From NCBI RefSeq assembly GCF_014646295.1, contig NZ_BMNE01000005.1, forward strand, positions 101,743 to 165,742: a DNA stretch of 64,000 nucleotides, written 5' to 3'. The translations under genes and the position numbers were made by a program. Source of the stretch: Nocardia rhizosphaerihabitans (lineage in GTDB: Bacteria > Actinomycetota > Actinomycetes > Mycobacteriales > Mycobacteriaceae). A model generated the notes under the pieces. The model saw only the letters and a program-made list of their open reading frames with translations, was not told the origin of the DNA and searched no databases. This document shows positions 26,248-34,438 of this stretch, in pieces; position 1 is the first letter of the stretch, and the number at the start of each line of letters is the position of its first letter.

Positions 26248-27099
26248 TTACACGCTCGCATAGTCGCTGATCAGAGCCAGAGATTCGGTGCGCGAGAGGG
26301 ATTGTTCCCTGGCGCGCAGGTAGGCGAAGCCGAGATCGCGGACCTGTTCGGCGTCGTCGACCGGACCGCCGAAGACGGCACTCTCGGCCCACGCGAAGGT
26401 AGGTAGCTGATCGCTTGCGAAGTCGAGCAGATGGAAACTGGAGCCACCGAGGACAGCACCTTCGGGCGCACTGAACGGAATGACGCGCACGTCGACGGTG
26501 TCCAGTTCGCGCATCAGGGCGGCGAGATGACGCAACTGCCCGCGCAGCACCTCGGGCCCGCCGGTCTGCTGACGCAGCGTCGCCTCGCCGAGCACCGCGG
26601 TGAGCTCGAGCGGCTCCGGCCCGCGCAGGCGCTGCTGGCGGCGCATCCTGATCGCGACCAACTGGTCGACCTGCACCGGACGGATCATCACATCGGCGCT
26701 GATCAGGGCACGCGCGTAGGCCTCGGTCTGGAGCAGGCCCGGCACGATCAGGCTGTCGTAGCTGCGGATGCTCAGCGCGCCGGCCTCCATGCCGTAGAGG
26801 CGCTGTAGCTCGGGGCCGATCAGCGCCGACGAGGTCGACCACCAGCCGCGCCGCTTGCTCGTCTCCAGCAGGGCGAGCAGTTCCCCGCGCTCGTCGGCGC
26901 CCACGTCGAGCACGTCGAGGACCGGCTCGATGGTGGTGCGGGTGAGCACCCGCCTGCCCTTCTCGACATGGGACCAGTTGGCAGGGGTGAACCCGACGCG
27001 ACGGGCGAAGCCGGCCGAGTCGAAGCCGCGCTGCTCGCGCAGTTCGCGCAGGCGCAGCACCAGTTCCCAGCGCGCCGCGGTCGGCGAAACGGGTGCCAT
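26248..27099 (-). CDS. Xre-family helix-turn-helix regulator with DUF5753
   Basis: 283-residue regulator. N-terminal HTH at about residues 14-65 (LRELREQRGFDSAGFARRVG, FTPANWSHVEKGRRVLTRTT), then DUF5753 (residues about 95-270; QRLYGMEAGALSIRSYDSLI, VPGLLQTEAYARAL, the family hallmark). The ATG at 27099 is 8 nt after a TACGAT box, suggesting a leaderless message. A CTGAC-TATT-GTCAG palindrome lies 36 nt upstream and may be its own operator. Acts with the DUF397 partner immediately downstream. Confidence 0.9.
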   Translation of the reverse strand: MAPVSPTAARWELVLRLRELREQRGFDSAGFARRVGFTPANWSHVEKGRRVLTRTTIEPVLDVLDVGADERGELLALLETSKRRGWWSTSSALIGPELQRLYGMEAGALSIRSYDSLIVPGLLQTEAYARALISADVMIRPVQVDQLVAIRMRRQQRLRGPEPLELTAVLGEATLRQQTGGPEVLRGQLRHLAALMRELDTVDVRVIPFSAPEGAVLGGSSFHLLDFASDQLPTFAWAESAVFGGPVDDAEQVRDLGFAYLRAREQSLSRTESLALISDYASV

Positions 27100-27134
27100 G
27101 GGCGAATATCGTACGCCGATCGACACGCCAGCTA

Positions 27135-27148
27135 CTGACTATTGTCAG
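27135..27148. promoter_or_regulatory. Palindrome in the divergent Xre / hypothetical promoter region
   Basis: CTGAC-TATT-GTCAG, perfect 5-bp arms, in the 210-bp spacer between the leftward Xre gene and the rightward gene at 27310. Placed where an autoregulatory Xre operator would be expected. Confidence 0.4.
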
Positions 27149-27309
27149 CGCGGTTGTGCGGCATTAGGCTGTTGTGAACGGCATTTTTCCCCTGGTCTCA
27201 GCCGTTATAGAAAAGTTTCCCGCTTCACCCGGTTCGTGATGCAGAGTTCCTCCCCGTTCGAGCGAATCCACAGCTACATCGAGTCACCGTCGACAGAGAC
27301 GAGGTCGTG

Positions 27310-27837
27310 ATGAGCACGTCGCGCACTGATGAAAAAGGCGGGTATACCGCGGCCGAGGAGTACTCGGCCACCCAGGATGCGCTGGCGCGCTGTCGCCACT
27401 ATCGCAAGCACAACGGGCTCTACGGCGTGGTCGACTCCGCGATGGGCCGGATCATGCTGGAAATCGGCGCGGTCGGCGCGGTGGTCATGCCGTCCACGCT
27501 GGGTGAGCGGGTCCGCGGCCTGCTGATCGGACGCGGCCAGCGCTGCGGACCGATCATCGCCCATCCCCGCTCCGGCCGCTGGACCTTCCTCACCGGCCCT
27601 ACCGACAATTCCTATCTCGACACCGTGCTGTTCGCCGACCTGTTCCGGGTGTGCGCCTCGGTGGCCTTACCCGGCAGCGAGATCGTGCTGCCATCGCCTG
27701 CCGACGAACGCAGCGGCTACCGCACCTGGGTGCAGGAGCCCGACGGCGACTACCGGCCGGACTTCGCCCAGATCGTCGCCGCCACCCGCAGCAACGCGCG
27801 GTCGGTGATCCTGGCGCAGGAGTCCGGCTCGGCCTGA
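27310..27837 (+). CDS. Conserved-looking hypothetical protein, divergent from the Xre/DUF397 pair
   Basis: 175-residue soluble protein with no signal or membrane segment that I can name with certainty. Segments such as SAMGRIMLEIGAVGAVVMPS, GQRCGPIIAHPRSGRWTFLT and ALPGSEIVLPSPADERSG recall the small primase/polymerase-like proteins often found near Xre/DUF397 genes in actinomycetes, but this is only an impression. ATG 27310 has GAGG 5 nt upstream. Its stop is 2 nt from the converging pirin stop. Confidence 0.7.
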   Translation: MSTSRTDEKGGYTAAEEYSATQDALARCRHYRKHNGLYGVVDSAMGRIMLEIGAVGAVVMPSTLGERVRGLLIGRGQRCGPIIAHPRSGRWTFLTGPTDNSYLDTVLFADLFRVCASVALPGSEIVLPSPADERSGYRTWVQEPDGDYRPDFAQIVAATRSNARSVILAQESGSA

Positions 27838-27839
27838 GA

Positions 27840-28616
27840 TCACTGCCCGCCCAGGCGGGCGTGCATCTCCCACACCAGCACCTCGGCGTCGCCGTGCGGG
27901 CGCACCAACTGGCCGCCGGAACGGGTCAGCCGGACCGCGTCACCCTGGTACAGGGTGCCGATCCCCTCCACGTCGACCTCGCCGCGTGCCACGAAAACAT
28001 GCAGGTAGGGGGCATCGGGAAGGGTGACACCCGGACTGTCTTCCTGCATCCGCGCGACGTGCATGGCGGCGTGCGAGGAGTTGATCGCGATGGCGGTGCG
28101 ATCGCGGTAGCGCGGCAGGCCGGAGGCGACCGTCACCAGGCCGCCGCGCGCCAGTTCGTCGTCGATCTCGAGCTGCTGATAGCCCGGGTCGACGCCCGCC
28201 TCGTCGGGTACCACCCACATCTGGACGAAATGCACCGGTTCGTCGTGCTCTGGCACCTTGCCGTCCAGGCGCCAGGAGTCGTTCTTCTCCGAGTGCATGA
28301 TCCCGGTGCCCGCGCTCATCCGCTGCGCGAGACCCGGGTAGATGATGCCGTTGTGGCCGAGTGAGTCCTGGTGCACCAGGCTGCCGCCGAGCACCCAGGT
28401 GACGATCTCCATGTCCCGGTGCGGGTGGGTGTCGAAGCCCTCGCCGGGCAGCACCACGTCCTCGTTGTTCACCAGCAGCAGGCCGTGATGGGTGTTGTCG
28501 GGGTCGTAGTGCTCGCCGAAGGAGAACGAGTGTTTGGAATCGAGCCAAGAGATCCGCGTCTTCATCCGGTCACCGCCGCGATGGAGTTCGATCCGCGGTG
28601 TCGTCGATGTGGACAT
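27840..28616 (-). CDS. Pirin family protein
   Basis: 258-residue bicupin. Metal-binding residues are visible in THPHRDMEIVTWVLGGSLVH (two His), and His/Glu in GTGIMHSEKND; this matches YhhW/pirin proteins, some of which are quercetinases. ATG 28616 is fixed by AGGAGGAAC 4-5 nt upstream; the frame stays open far upstream only because of GC-rich codon bias opposite the MFS gene. Divergent from the MFS gene at 28677 with a 60-nt spacer. Confidence 0.92.
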   Translation of the reverse strand: MSTSTTPRIELHRGGDRMKTRISWLDSKHSFSFGEHYDPDNTHHGLLLVNNEDVVLPGEGFDTHPHRDMEIVTWVLGGSLVHQDSLGHNGIIYPGLAQRMSAGTGIMHSEKNDSWRLDGKVPEHDEPVHFVQMWVVPDEAGVDPGYQQLEIDDELARGGLVTVASGLPRYRDRTAIAINSSHAAMHVARMQEDSPGVTLPDAPYLHVFVARGEVDVEGIGTLYQGDAVRLTRSGGQLVRPHGDAEVLVWEMHARLGGQ

Positions 28617-28664
28617 ACGTTCCTCCTGCTCGCACCCGTACCGCCGACTCAATTCTGGCACCAC

Positions 28665-28676
28665 TATTCTCACGAG
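28665..28676 (+). promoter_or_regulatory. -10 box of a leaderless message (MFS gene)
   Basis: TATTCT at 28665-28670 matches the actinobacterial TANNNT -10; the GTG start follows after exactly 6 nt, so transcript and reading frame probably begin together. Confidence 0.55.
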
Positions 28677-30044
28677 GTGTCGACTGATCGCCATGACGGC
28701 TCGAATCCGGCAGGTGAGCGGCCGATCTCGATGCGAAATCTGCTCCGCGAGAGCCGCGGGGTCTTCCGGCGGAATCCGCAGATGCCGCGGCTGGCGCTGC
28801 TGCGTCTCGCGGCCCAGTTCGGCGACGGGATGTTCCAGGCCGCGCTGTCGGGCGCCATCCTGTTCAACCCGGAACGCGAGACCGATCCGCTGGCGATCGC
28901 CGCCGGTTTCGCGGTCCTGCTGCTGCCCTATTCGGTGCTCGGGCCCTATGCGGGCGCGCTGCTTGACCGGTGGGATCGGCGCAACGTCCTGCTGACGGCC
29001 AGCGTGGCCAGGGCGGTGCTGATCGGCCTCGCCGCGCTCGGGCTCGCGGTGGGGATCGGGGAGACGCCGCTGTTGCTGCTGGCGCTCGCGACCGTCGGCA
29101 TCAGCCGGTTCGTGCTGGCCGGCGTCTCGGCGGCACTGCCGCGGGTGCTCGAACAACGGTGGCTGGTGCCGATGAACTCGGCGCTGGCGACGGTGGCCTC
29201 GGTGTGCGCGGGCATCGGCGCCGCGGCGGCGGTGGCGGTGATCGCGCTGATCGGGGCGGGCGATGCCGCCTCGGCGGTGGCGGTGGCGCTCAGTGGCATC
29301 GGTTCGATCCTCGGCGCGATCCTCGCCTTCGGCTTCCGGCGCCGGGTGCTCGGGCCCGAAAGTGGTTCGGCCACTTCGGAGAGCACGGTGCACGCCATCG
29401 CGACCGGCTTGCGCACCGGCGCGGTCACGGTGTGGCGATCGGTGCAGGTGACGACGGCGATGATCGGCATCGGCACGCACCGCGTCGTCTTCGGCATGAA
29501 CACCCTGATCATGGTGCTGGTGCTGCGCCAGCCCACCGACGACACCGAAATGAGCGGCGGCCTGGTCGGATTCGGTGTCGCGATCGGTTTCGCCGCGGCG
29601 GGCATGCTGCTCGCCGCGATCCTGGCGCCGGTGCTCATTCCCCGGCTCGGCAGGCCGCGCACCGTGCTGCTCGGGCTGACGACCGCGGTCGCCGTGCAGT
29701 TGACGCTGGTCACCCCGATCGCGCTGGCGACCGGTTCGGCCGTCGACAACGCGCACCGGCTGCTGCTCGCCGGCGCGTTCGGGCTCGGCCTGGCGGGCCA
29801 GACGATCAAACTGACCGGCGACGCGAGCATGCAGATCGACATCGACGACGACCAGCGCGGCCAGGTGTTCGCCCTGCAGGACACGGTTTTCAACATGACC
29901 TTCGTGCTGGCGATCGCGGCGACCGCGCTGGTCATCCCCGCCGACGGCCGCTCGATCGGGGTGGTGCTGGCCGGCGCGGCCGTCTACGCGCTCGGCATCG
30001 TGGCGATCGCGCTCAACTCCCGTCGAGCCAGGGCGGCCTGCTGA
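28677..30044 (+). CDS. MFS transporter
   Basis: 455-residue major facilitator with about 11-12 hydrophobic helices. GPYAGALLDRWDRRNVLLTA is the motif-A loop; the family resembles putative efflux proteins of the enterobactin exporter/MFS_3 type. GTG 28677 chosen because a -10 box stands 6 nt upstream; ATG 28731 (MRNLLRES) is an alternative. The last 10 codons overlap the end of the converging small gene at 30013. Substrate unknown. Confidence 0.87.
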   Translation: MSTDRHDGSNPAGERPISMRNLLRESRGVFRRNPQMPRLALLRLAAQFGDGMFQAALSGAILFNPERETDPLAIAAGFAVLLLPYSVLGPYAGALLDRWDRRNVLLTASVARAVLIGLAALGLAVGIGETPLLLLALATVGISRFVLAGVSAALPRVLEQRWLVPMNSALATVASVCAGIGAAAAVAVIALIGAGDAASAVAVALSGIGSILGAILAFGFRRRVLGPESGSATSESTVHAIATGLRTGAVTVWRSVQVTTAMIGIGTHRVVFGMNTLIMVLVLRQPTDDTEMSGGLVGFGVAIGFAAAGMLLAAILAPVLIPRLGRPRTVLLGLTTAVAVQLTLVTPIALATGSAVDNAHRLLLAGAFGLGLAGQTIKLTGDASMQIDIDDDQRGQVFALQDTVFNMTFVLAIAATALVIPADGRSIGVVLAGAAVYALGIVAIALNSRRARAAC

Positions 30045-30291
30045 GCGGACTCGCCGTTTCCTGCGCGAGCACCGCCCGGTGGTCGACGGTGAACTGCGGG
30101 ATGTCCGGCAGCAAGGCCGAATCGAGAGCGGCGGGCCCGTCGCGGTCCCAGGGGACCTCGTCGTTGCTCGTGTCGCCGTCGAAGTCGAGCCATAGCGTGT
30201 CGGCGATGCCGGTGTCGGCCAGTTCGGCCTGTCCCGACCAGTCGTGCACGATGCCGTCACCGGATCCGAGGACGTACTCGATTTCGTTCAC
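30013..30291 (-). CDS. Small acidic protein with a Ca-binding-like repeat (hypothetical)
   Basis: 92 residues from GTG 30291; codon usage has strong GC at third positions, and the frame can be extended to an ATG at 30393 that overlaps the start of the DUF4185 gene. The core VNEIEYVLGSGDGIVHDWSG, LWLDFDGDTSNDEVPWD contains a DxDGDxxxDE loop like EF-hand/thrombospondin calcium loops, reminiscent of the actinobacterial DUF6802 group. Start uncertain; no Shine-Dalgarno seen. Partly overlaps the MFS gene 3' end. Confidence 0.55.
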   Translation of the reverse strand: MNEIEYVLGSGDGIVHDWSGQAELADTGIADTLWLDFDGDTSNDEVPWDRDGPAALDSALLPDIPQFTVDHRAVLAQETASPLSRPPWLDGS

Positions 30292-30391
30292 ATAGGGATT
30301 GGACGCACGAAAACCCTGTTCGGTTCCGGTAAGTTCATGGTCGAGTCGGTGGTATTTGTTTGTTCGTTCGGATATCCATTCGAGGGAGCAC

Positions 30392-31954
30392 ATGCGCGCA
30401 TCGCACGGATCGACCGCACTCGGCGCCCTGCTGGCGGTGACGCTCGCCATCCCCGCCTACGCCGCGCCGTTCCCCTGGATGCCGCCGCCCGTAAACATGT
30501 GCGGTGAAACAGGATTCGACCCACTCAACCGGTTGCCCGATCCGGCCGCGCCGCCCGCGCCGCTGCCGCCGTACGTTCCGCCGAGCATCGACATTCCCGT
30601 CGTCGTGCCGGAGTTGACCCCGGTGCCGCTGCCCGACCCGCCGCACGACAACACCCGCGTCGCGCAGGTGCCGTTGCCCTCGGATCCGTGCCTCAATCCG
30701 TGTCCCGAGGTCAGAGACACGCCCGAACCCGAAGACGGAATCGAGGAGTCGGACGACACGTCACCGAGTTCGGGTTCAGGCTCGGGTTCCGGAACGGGTT
30801 CGAGCTCGGGTTCGGGGCTGCCGCGCATCCGGCTCAAGCCCGAGCGGGAAACCATCCCGATCCCGGTGCCCGGCGGCGAGGGCGAACCGGCCCAGGAAGC
30901 GCCGCCGCGCGTGGTGCGTCCGGTCGAGCCTGGTCCGTTGCGGCCCGCTGTCGCTGCGCCGGTGGTGGAGTCGGTGCGGCTCGTCGAGCAGGTCACCGGG
31001 CACGGCTCGAACAATCGGACCGATATGCGCTGGCAGGTCGACGGCACCGACCTCGGTCTGTTCTGGGAGACCGAACCGGGCAAGGTGGCCATGGTTTTCG
31101 GCGACACGTTCGGCGAGGGCTGGGAATACGGCGGCGCGGGCTCCGATACCGCCGACTGGCGGTCCAACGTGCTCGCCTACAGCACCGACACCGACCTCGA
31201 CGACGGACTCGTCATCGACTCGATGGTGCAGGACAGTCCCTGCCACGCCGCCGAACTGCTCGGCAGCCGCAAGATCGAGAACTGGGAGACGACCACGATC
31301 CCGACCTCGGGTTTCGCTATCGGGAACAGGCAGTACCTGAGCTACATGTCGGTCAACCACTGGTCGAAGATCCCCGGCATGTGGCTGACCAACTACGGCG
31401 GGCTGGCGTACTCCGACGACGGCGGGCAGACCTGGACCAAGGATCAGCATGCCCGCTGGGAGAACATGTTCGGGGTCGGCCGGTTCCAGGTGGCGGCGAT
31501 GGTGCCGCACGGCGAGTACGTCTACATGTTCGGCACGCCCAACGGGCGGATCGGCGTGATCGGCCTGGCCAGGGTTCGCGCGGCCGACGTGCTCAACAAG
31601 ACGGCCTACCAGTACTGGGTGGACGGCAATTGGGCGCCCGCCGCGGAGAATTCGGCGACACCGCTCGTCGGCGGCACGGCCAGCGAACTGTCGGTGCGCT
31701 TCGACGCGGACAGCGGGCAGTGGCAGATGGTCTATCTGGACGCGGTCGCCGGGAAGATCGTGCTCCGCACCGCGGCGCAACCACAGGGACGGTGGACCTC
31801 GGCGGTGCCACTGCTGTCCACGGAGGACTATCCGATGGCCTACGGCGGCTTCATCCATCCCTGGTCGACCGCGCGCGACCTGTACTTCACGATGTCGGCG
31901 TGGCAGAGCTACAACGTGTACCTGATGCACGCCCGGCTGAATCCGCCCGGCTGA
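30392..31954 (+). CDS. Secreted DUF4185 protein
   Basis: 520-residue exported protein. Signal peptide MRASHGSTALGALLAVTLAI-PAYA, then about 170 residues of Pro-rich and Ser/Gly-repeat linker (PSSGSGSGSGTGSSSGSG near residue 130), then DUF4185 (residues about 200-515; GLFWETEPGKVAMVFGDTFG, GGLAYSDDGGQTWTKDQHA, VYMFGTPNGRIGVIGLARV), a five-bladed-propeller-like domain related to glycosidase/sialidase folds. ATG 30392 with GAGGGAG upstream. Recent work links DUF4185 to arabinan/arabinogalactan-degrading enzymes, so an envelope polysaccharide substrate is possible. Its stop abuts the pxpC stop (TGATCA). Confidence 0.85.
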   Translation: MRASHGSTALGALLAVTLAIPAYAAPFPWMPPPVNMCGETGFDPLNRLPDPAAPPAPLPPYVPPSIDIPVVVPELTPVPLPDPPHDNTRVAQVPLPSDPCLNPCPEVRDTPEPEDGIEESDDTSPSSGSGSGSGTGSSSGSGLPRIRLKPERETIPIPVPGGEGEPAQEAPPRVVRPVEPGPLRPAVAAPVVESVRLVEQVTGHGSNNRTDMRWQVDGTDLGLFWETEPGKVAMVFGDTFGEGWEYGGAGSDTADWRSNVLAYSTDTDLDDGLVIDSMVQDSPCHAAELLGSRKIENWETTTIPTSGFAIGNRQYLSYMSVNHWSKIPGMWLTNYGGLAYSDDGGQTWTKDQHARWENMFGVGRFQVAAMVPHGEYVYMFGTPNGRIGVIGLARVRAADVLNKTAYQYWVDGNWAPAAENSATPLVGGTASELSVRFDADSGQWQMVYLDAVAGKIVLRTAAQPQGRWTSAVPLLSTEDYPMAYGGFIHPWSTARDLYFTMSAWQSYNVYLMHARLNPPG

Positions 31955-32812
31955 TCAGCGCGCGGGCACGAAACGTAATCGCTCGCCCGGCCTGGCCTGC
32001 GCCACCCGGTCCACATCCGCGTCGAGCACCACGGCGATCACCGGATAACCGCCGGTGATCGGGTGATCGGCGAGGAAGACGACCGGCTGGCCGCTCGGCG
32101 GGACCTGGACCGAACCCAGGGCCACTCCTTCCGCGGGCAGTTCGTGGGTGACCGACCGGACCAGCGGTCGGCCCTCGGCGCGATCGAGGCGGGCGCCGAC
32201 GCGATCGGTGTCGGCGGAGACCACCCAGGAACCGTGGAACAGCTCGTCGGGGTCGGCGAACCAGTCGTCGCGTGGGCCGGGCCTGGCCCGGACGGTCAGC
32301 ACCTCCGGTGGCACCGGCAGCGGGGCGAACTCGACGGTCGGCAAGGTGCGTGGCGACGGTCCGACCGGGAGCTGCATGCCCGTCTGTAATGGCTCGGGAC
32401 CGATGCCCGACATGGTGTCGCGACTGCGGGAACCGAGCACCTTCGGCACATCGATCCCGCCGCGCACCGCCACGTAGCTGCGCAGACCCGACATGGCCAG
32501 GCCGAGACGCAACACCCGGCCCTCCGCGAGTTCGAGCACGCTGGCGTGGCCGACCGGCATGCCGTCGACGGTCGCGGGCGCGGCGGCACCGGTGACCGCG
32601 ACCGTGAGGTGGGCGTCGGCGCGCAGGGCCAGCCCGCCGAGCAGCACCTCGATCGCCGCGAAGTCCTCCGGATTGCCGACCAGCCGGTTCGCCAGGCGTA
32701 GCGAAGCGCGGTCGGCCGCCCCCGCCTGTCCCACCCCGGAATCGAACCACCCGGGCCGCCCCAGGTCCTGGACCGTCGCGAGCGGTCCCACCCGCTCGAT
32801 GAAGATCAGCAT
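31955..32812 (-). CDS. pxpC: 5-oxoprolinase subunit PxpC (KipA-like)
   Basis: 285-residue biotin-dependent-carboxyltransferase-like domain protein. Marks: VGPLATVQDLGRPGWFDSGV, GAADRASLRLANRLVGNPED, GSRSRDTMSGIGPEPLQTGM, FLADHPITGGYPVIAVVLD. ATG 32812 has GGGAG 7 nt upstream; 12 further codons upstream are open. With PxpA and PxpB it hydrolyses 5-oxoproline to glutamate using ATP. Confidence 0.92.
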   Translation of the reverse strand: MLIFIERVGPLATVQDLGRPGWFDSGVGQAGAADRASLRLANRLVGNPEDFAAIEVLLGGLALRADAHLTVAVTGAAAPATVDGMPVGHASVLELAEGRVLRLGLAMSGLRSYVAVRGGIDVPKVLGSRSRDTMSGIGPEPLQTGMQLPVGPSPRTLPTVEFAPLPVPPEVLTVRARPGPRDDWFADPDELFHGSWVVSADTDRVGARLDRAEGRPLVRSVTHELPAEGVALGSVQVPPSGQPVVFLADHPITGGYPVIAVVLDADVDRVAQARPGERLRFVPAR

Positions 32813-32866
32813 GCGATCACTCCCCGATTCGCTGTCGAGGCGGCGCATCGTTGAGCAGCCCTGGTG

Positions 32867-33580
32867 TTATTCCGTGGTCGCCGTGTCGACGAACCGTACC
32901 GCCGTCCCCGCCCGCACCAGCGCCGGTGGATCACGGTCGACCACCCACATCCGCAGATCGGTCATGCCGATCAGCTGCCAGCCGCCCGGCGTGCCCCGCG
33001 GATACACCGCGGAGTAGCCGCCTGCCAGCGCGACCGCGCCGGGTGGGATGGCGGTGCGGGCCTGGGCCCGGCGCGGCACGGTCAGCCTGCCGTCGGGCGA
33101 GGTCAGATAGCCGAAACCGGGTGCGAAACCGACGAGCGCGCACCGCCAGACGGTGCCGGTGTGCGCGGCGATCACCTCGGGGACCGACAGGTCGAGCAGC
33201 CGGGCGACCTCGGGCAGATCCGCGCCGTCGTAGCGGACCGGAATCTCCACCACGTCGTCGGGAATCTCGCTGTCTTGCACTGTTCCACGGGAAACATCGG
33301 GCGAATCCGCTTGCGGGGGTTCCTGATCCAGCCGGTCGAGCAGCGCGACGAGCTCGCGGCGGACCTGGACGCCGTAGCTCACCGAATGCATGGTCACCAG
33401 AACGGTTTCCGCCGCGGGCAGCACGTCCTGCACGCCGGCGATCGCGTGCACGCGCAGGGCGGAGGCGAGCCGTTGCACGGGTCGGGGATCGTCGAGCGTG
33501 ATGAGCATGGCGCGGTCACCCGCGGGCCGGATCCGCGAGTTCCAATCGTTGGTCGTGTCCCTCGGTCCTGCCTCGTCCAT
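32867..33580 (-). CDS. pxpB: 5-oxoprolinase subunit PxpB (KipI-like)
   Basis: 237-residue allophanate-hydrolase-subunit-1-type protein. Start MDEAGPRDTTND lies 14 nt after the pxpA stop. Key segments: GDRAMLITLDDPRPVQRLAS, VRYDGADLPEVARLLDLSV, GFAPGFGYLTSPDGRLTVPR, GGYSAVYPRGTPGGWQLIG. The stretch DSPDVSRGTVQDSE is encoded over a parS-like sequence (33281-33296) and is outside the conserved core; it may be there because of the DNA site rather than the protein. Confidence 0.92.
   Translation of the reverse strand: MDEAGPRDTTNDWNSRIRPAGDRAMLITLDDPRPVQRLASALRVHAIAGVQDVLPAAETVLVTMHSVSYGVQVRRELVALLDRLDQEPPQADSPDVSRGTVQDSEIPDDVVEIPVRYDGADLPEVARLLDLSVPEVIAAHTGTVWRCALVGFAPGFGYLTSPDGRLTVPRRAQARTAIPPGAVALAGGYSAVYPRGTPGGWQLIGMTDLRMWVVDRDPPALVRAGTAVRFVDTATTE
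33281..33296. other. parS-like sequence inside pxpB
   Basis: TGTTCCACGGGAAACA, two mismatches from TGTTTCACGTGAAACA, in a Pro/Asp-rich loop of PxpB. It is about 22 kb from parAB. Outlying parS copies around the origin are known in actinobacteria; whether ParB binds this one is unknown. Confidence 0.5.
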
Positions 33581-33594
33581 CCTGCCTCCCACCC

Positions 33595-34350
33595 TCAGCC
33601 GAACGGCTCCACCGGAACGCCTGCCTCGTCGAGCGCCTGCCGGATTCGGCGGGCCATCTCCACAGCGGCAGGGGAATCGCCGTGGACGCACACACTGGCC
33701 ACGGTCACGGCGACCGTACCGGGACCGTCTACGGTACGCGCGGTCCCTGACACCGCAAGAGAAACAGCCTGGGCGACGGCCGTGTCGTGCGGCAGCACCG
33801 CGCCGGCAACTCCGCGCGGGGCGAGGGAGCCCGTCGCGGTGTAGGCGCGGTCGGCGAAGCCCTCGCCGACGAACCGGACGCCCAGTCTGCCCGCGGCGCG
33901 CTCGAGCTCGGTTCCGGCCGGTCCGAGCAGGGCGAGTCCTGGTTCGGCCTCGGCCACCGCGGCCAGCACGGCGTCGGCGAGCAGGCGATCGCGGGCGGCC
34001 GCGTGATACAGCGCGCCGTGGGGCTTGACGTAGCGCACCCGGTCGCCCGCCGCGCGGGCGAACGCCGCGAGGGCGCCGATCTGGTACAGCATCTCGTCGC
34101 GCAGGTCGGCCGGGGCGATGGCGATATCGCGGCGGCCGAGGCCGACCATATCGCGGTAGCCTACGTGGGCGCCGATCCGCACGCCCTTGGCGACCGCGAG
34201 TTCGCAGGTCCGGCGCATGATGGACGGGTCGCCGGCGTGGAAACCGCAGGCGATGTTGGCGCTGGTGACGATGTCGAGCATCGCGGCGTCGTCACCCATC
34301 CGCCACGGGCCGAAGCCTTCGCCCAGATCACTGTTCAGGTCCAGCGGCAT
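33595..34350 (-). CDS. pxpA: 5-oxoprolinase subunit PxpA (LamB/YcsF family)
   Basis: 251-residue catalytic-type subunit. LNSDLGEGFGPWRMGDDAAM, ANIACGFHAGDPSIM, GAHVGYRDMVGLGRR, VRYVKPHGALYHAAARD are the family signature. First gene of pxpABC. It is 88 nt downstream of modC on the same strand, so may be read from the mod promoter or its own. Confidence 0.94.
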   Translation of the reverse strand: MPLDLNSDLGEGFGPWRMGDDAAMLDIVTSANIACGFHAGDPSIMRRTCELAVAKGVRIGAHVGYRDMVGLGRRDIAIAPADLRDEMLYQIGALAAFARAAGDRVRYVKPHGALYHAAARDRLLADAVLAAVAEAEPGLALLGPAGTELERAAGRLGVRFVGEGFADRAYTATGSLAPRGVAGAVLPHDTAVAQAVSLAVSGTARTVDGPGTVAVTVASVCVHGDSPAAVEMARRIRQALDEAGVPVEPFG

Positions 34351-34438
34351 GCGATGCCCTCCAGTGTTCGCGCGGCACTCCCAGGTGGTGATTCGAGCAT
34401 GAACGACTCCGTTCGCGCTGTCACCACCGGGGCGTGGT

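Noticed and set aside
28617..30260. Extension of the pirin frame to an 806-residue protein
   Set aside because: The extension lies opposite the MFS gene and has antisense composition; the AGGAGG-preceded ATG at 28616 is the real start.
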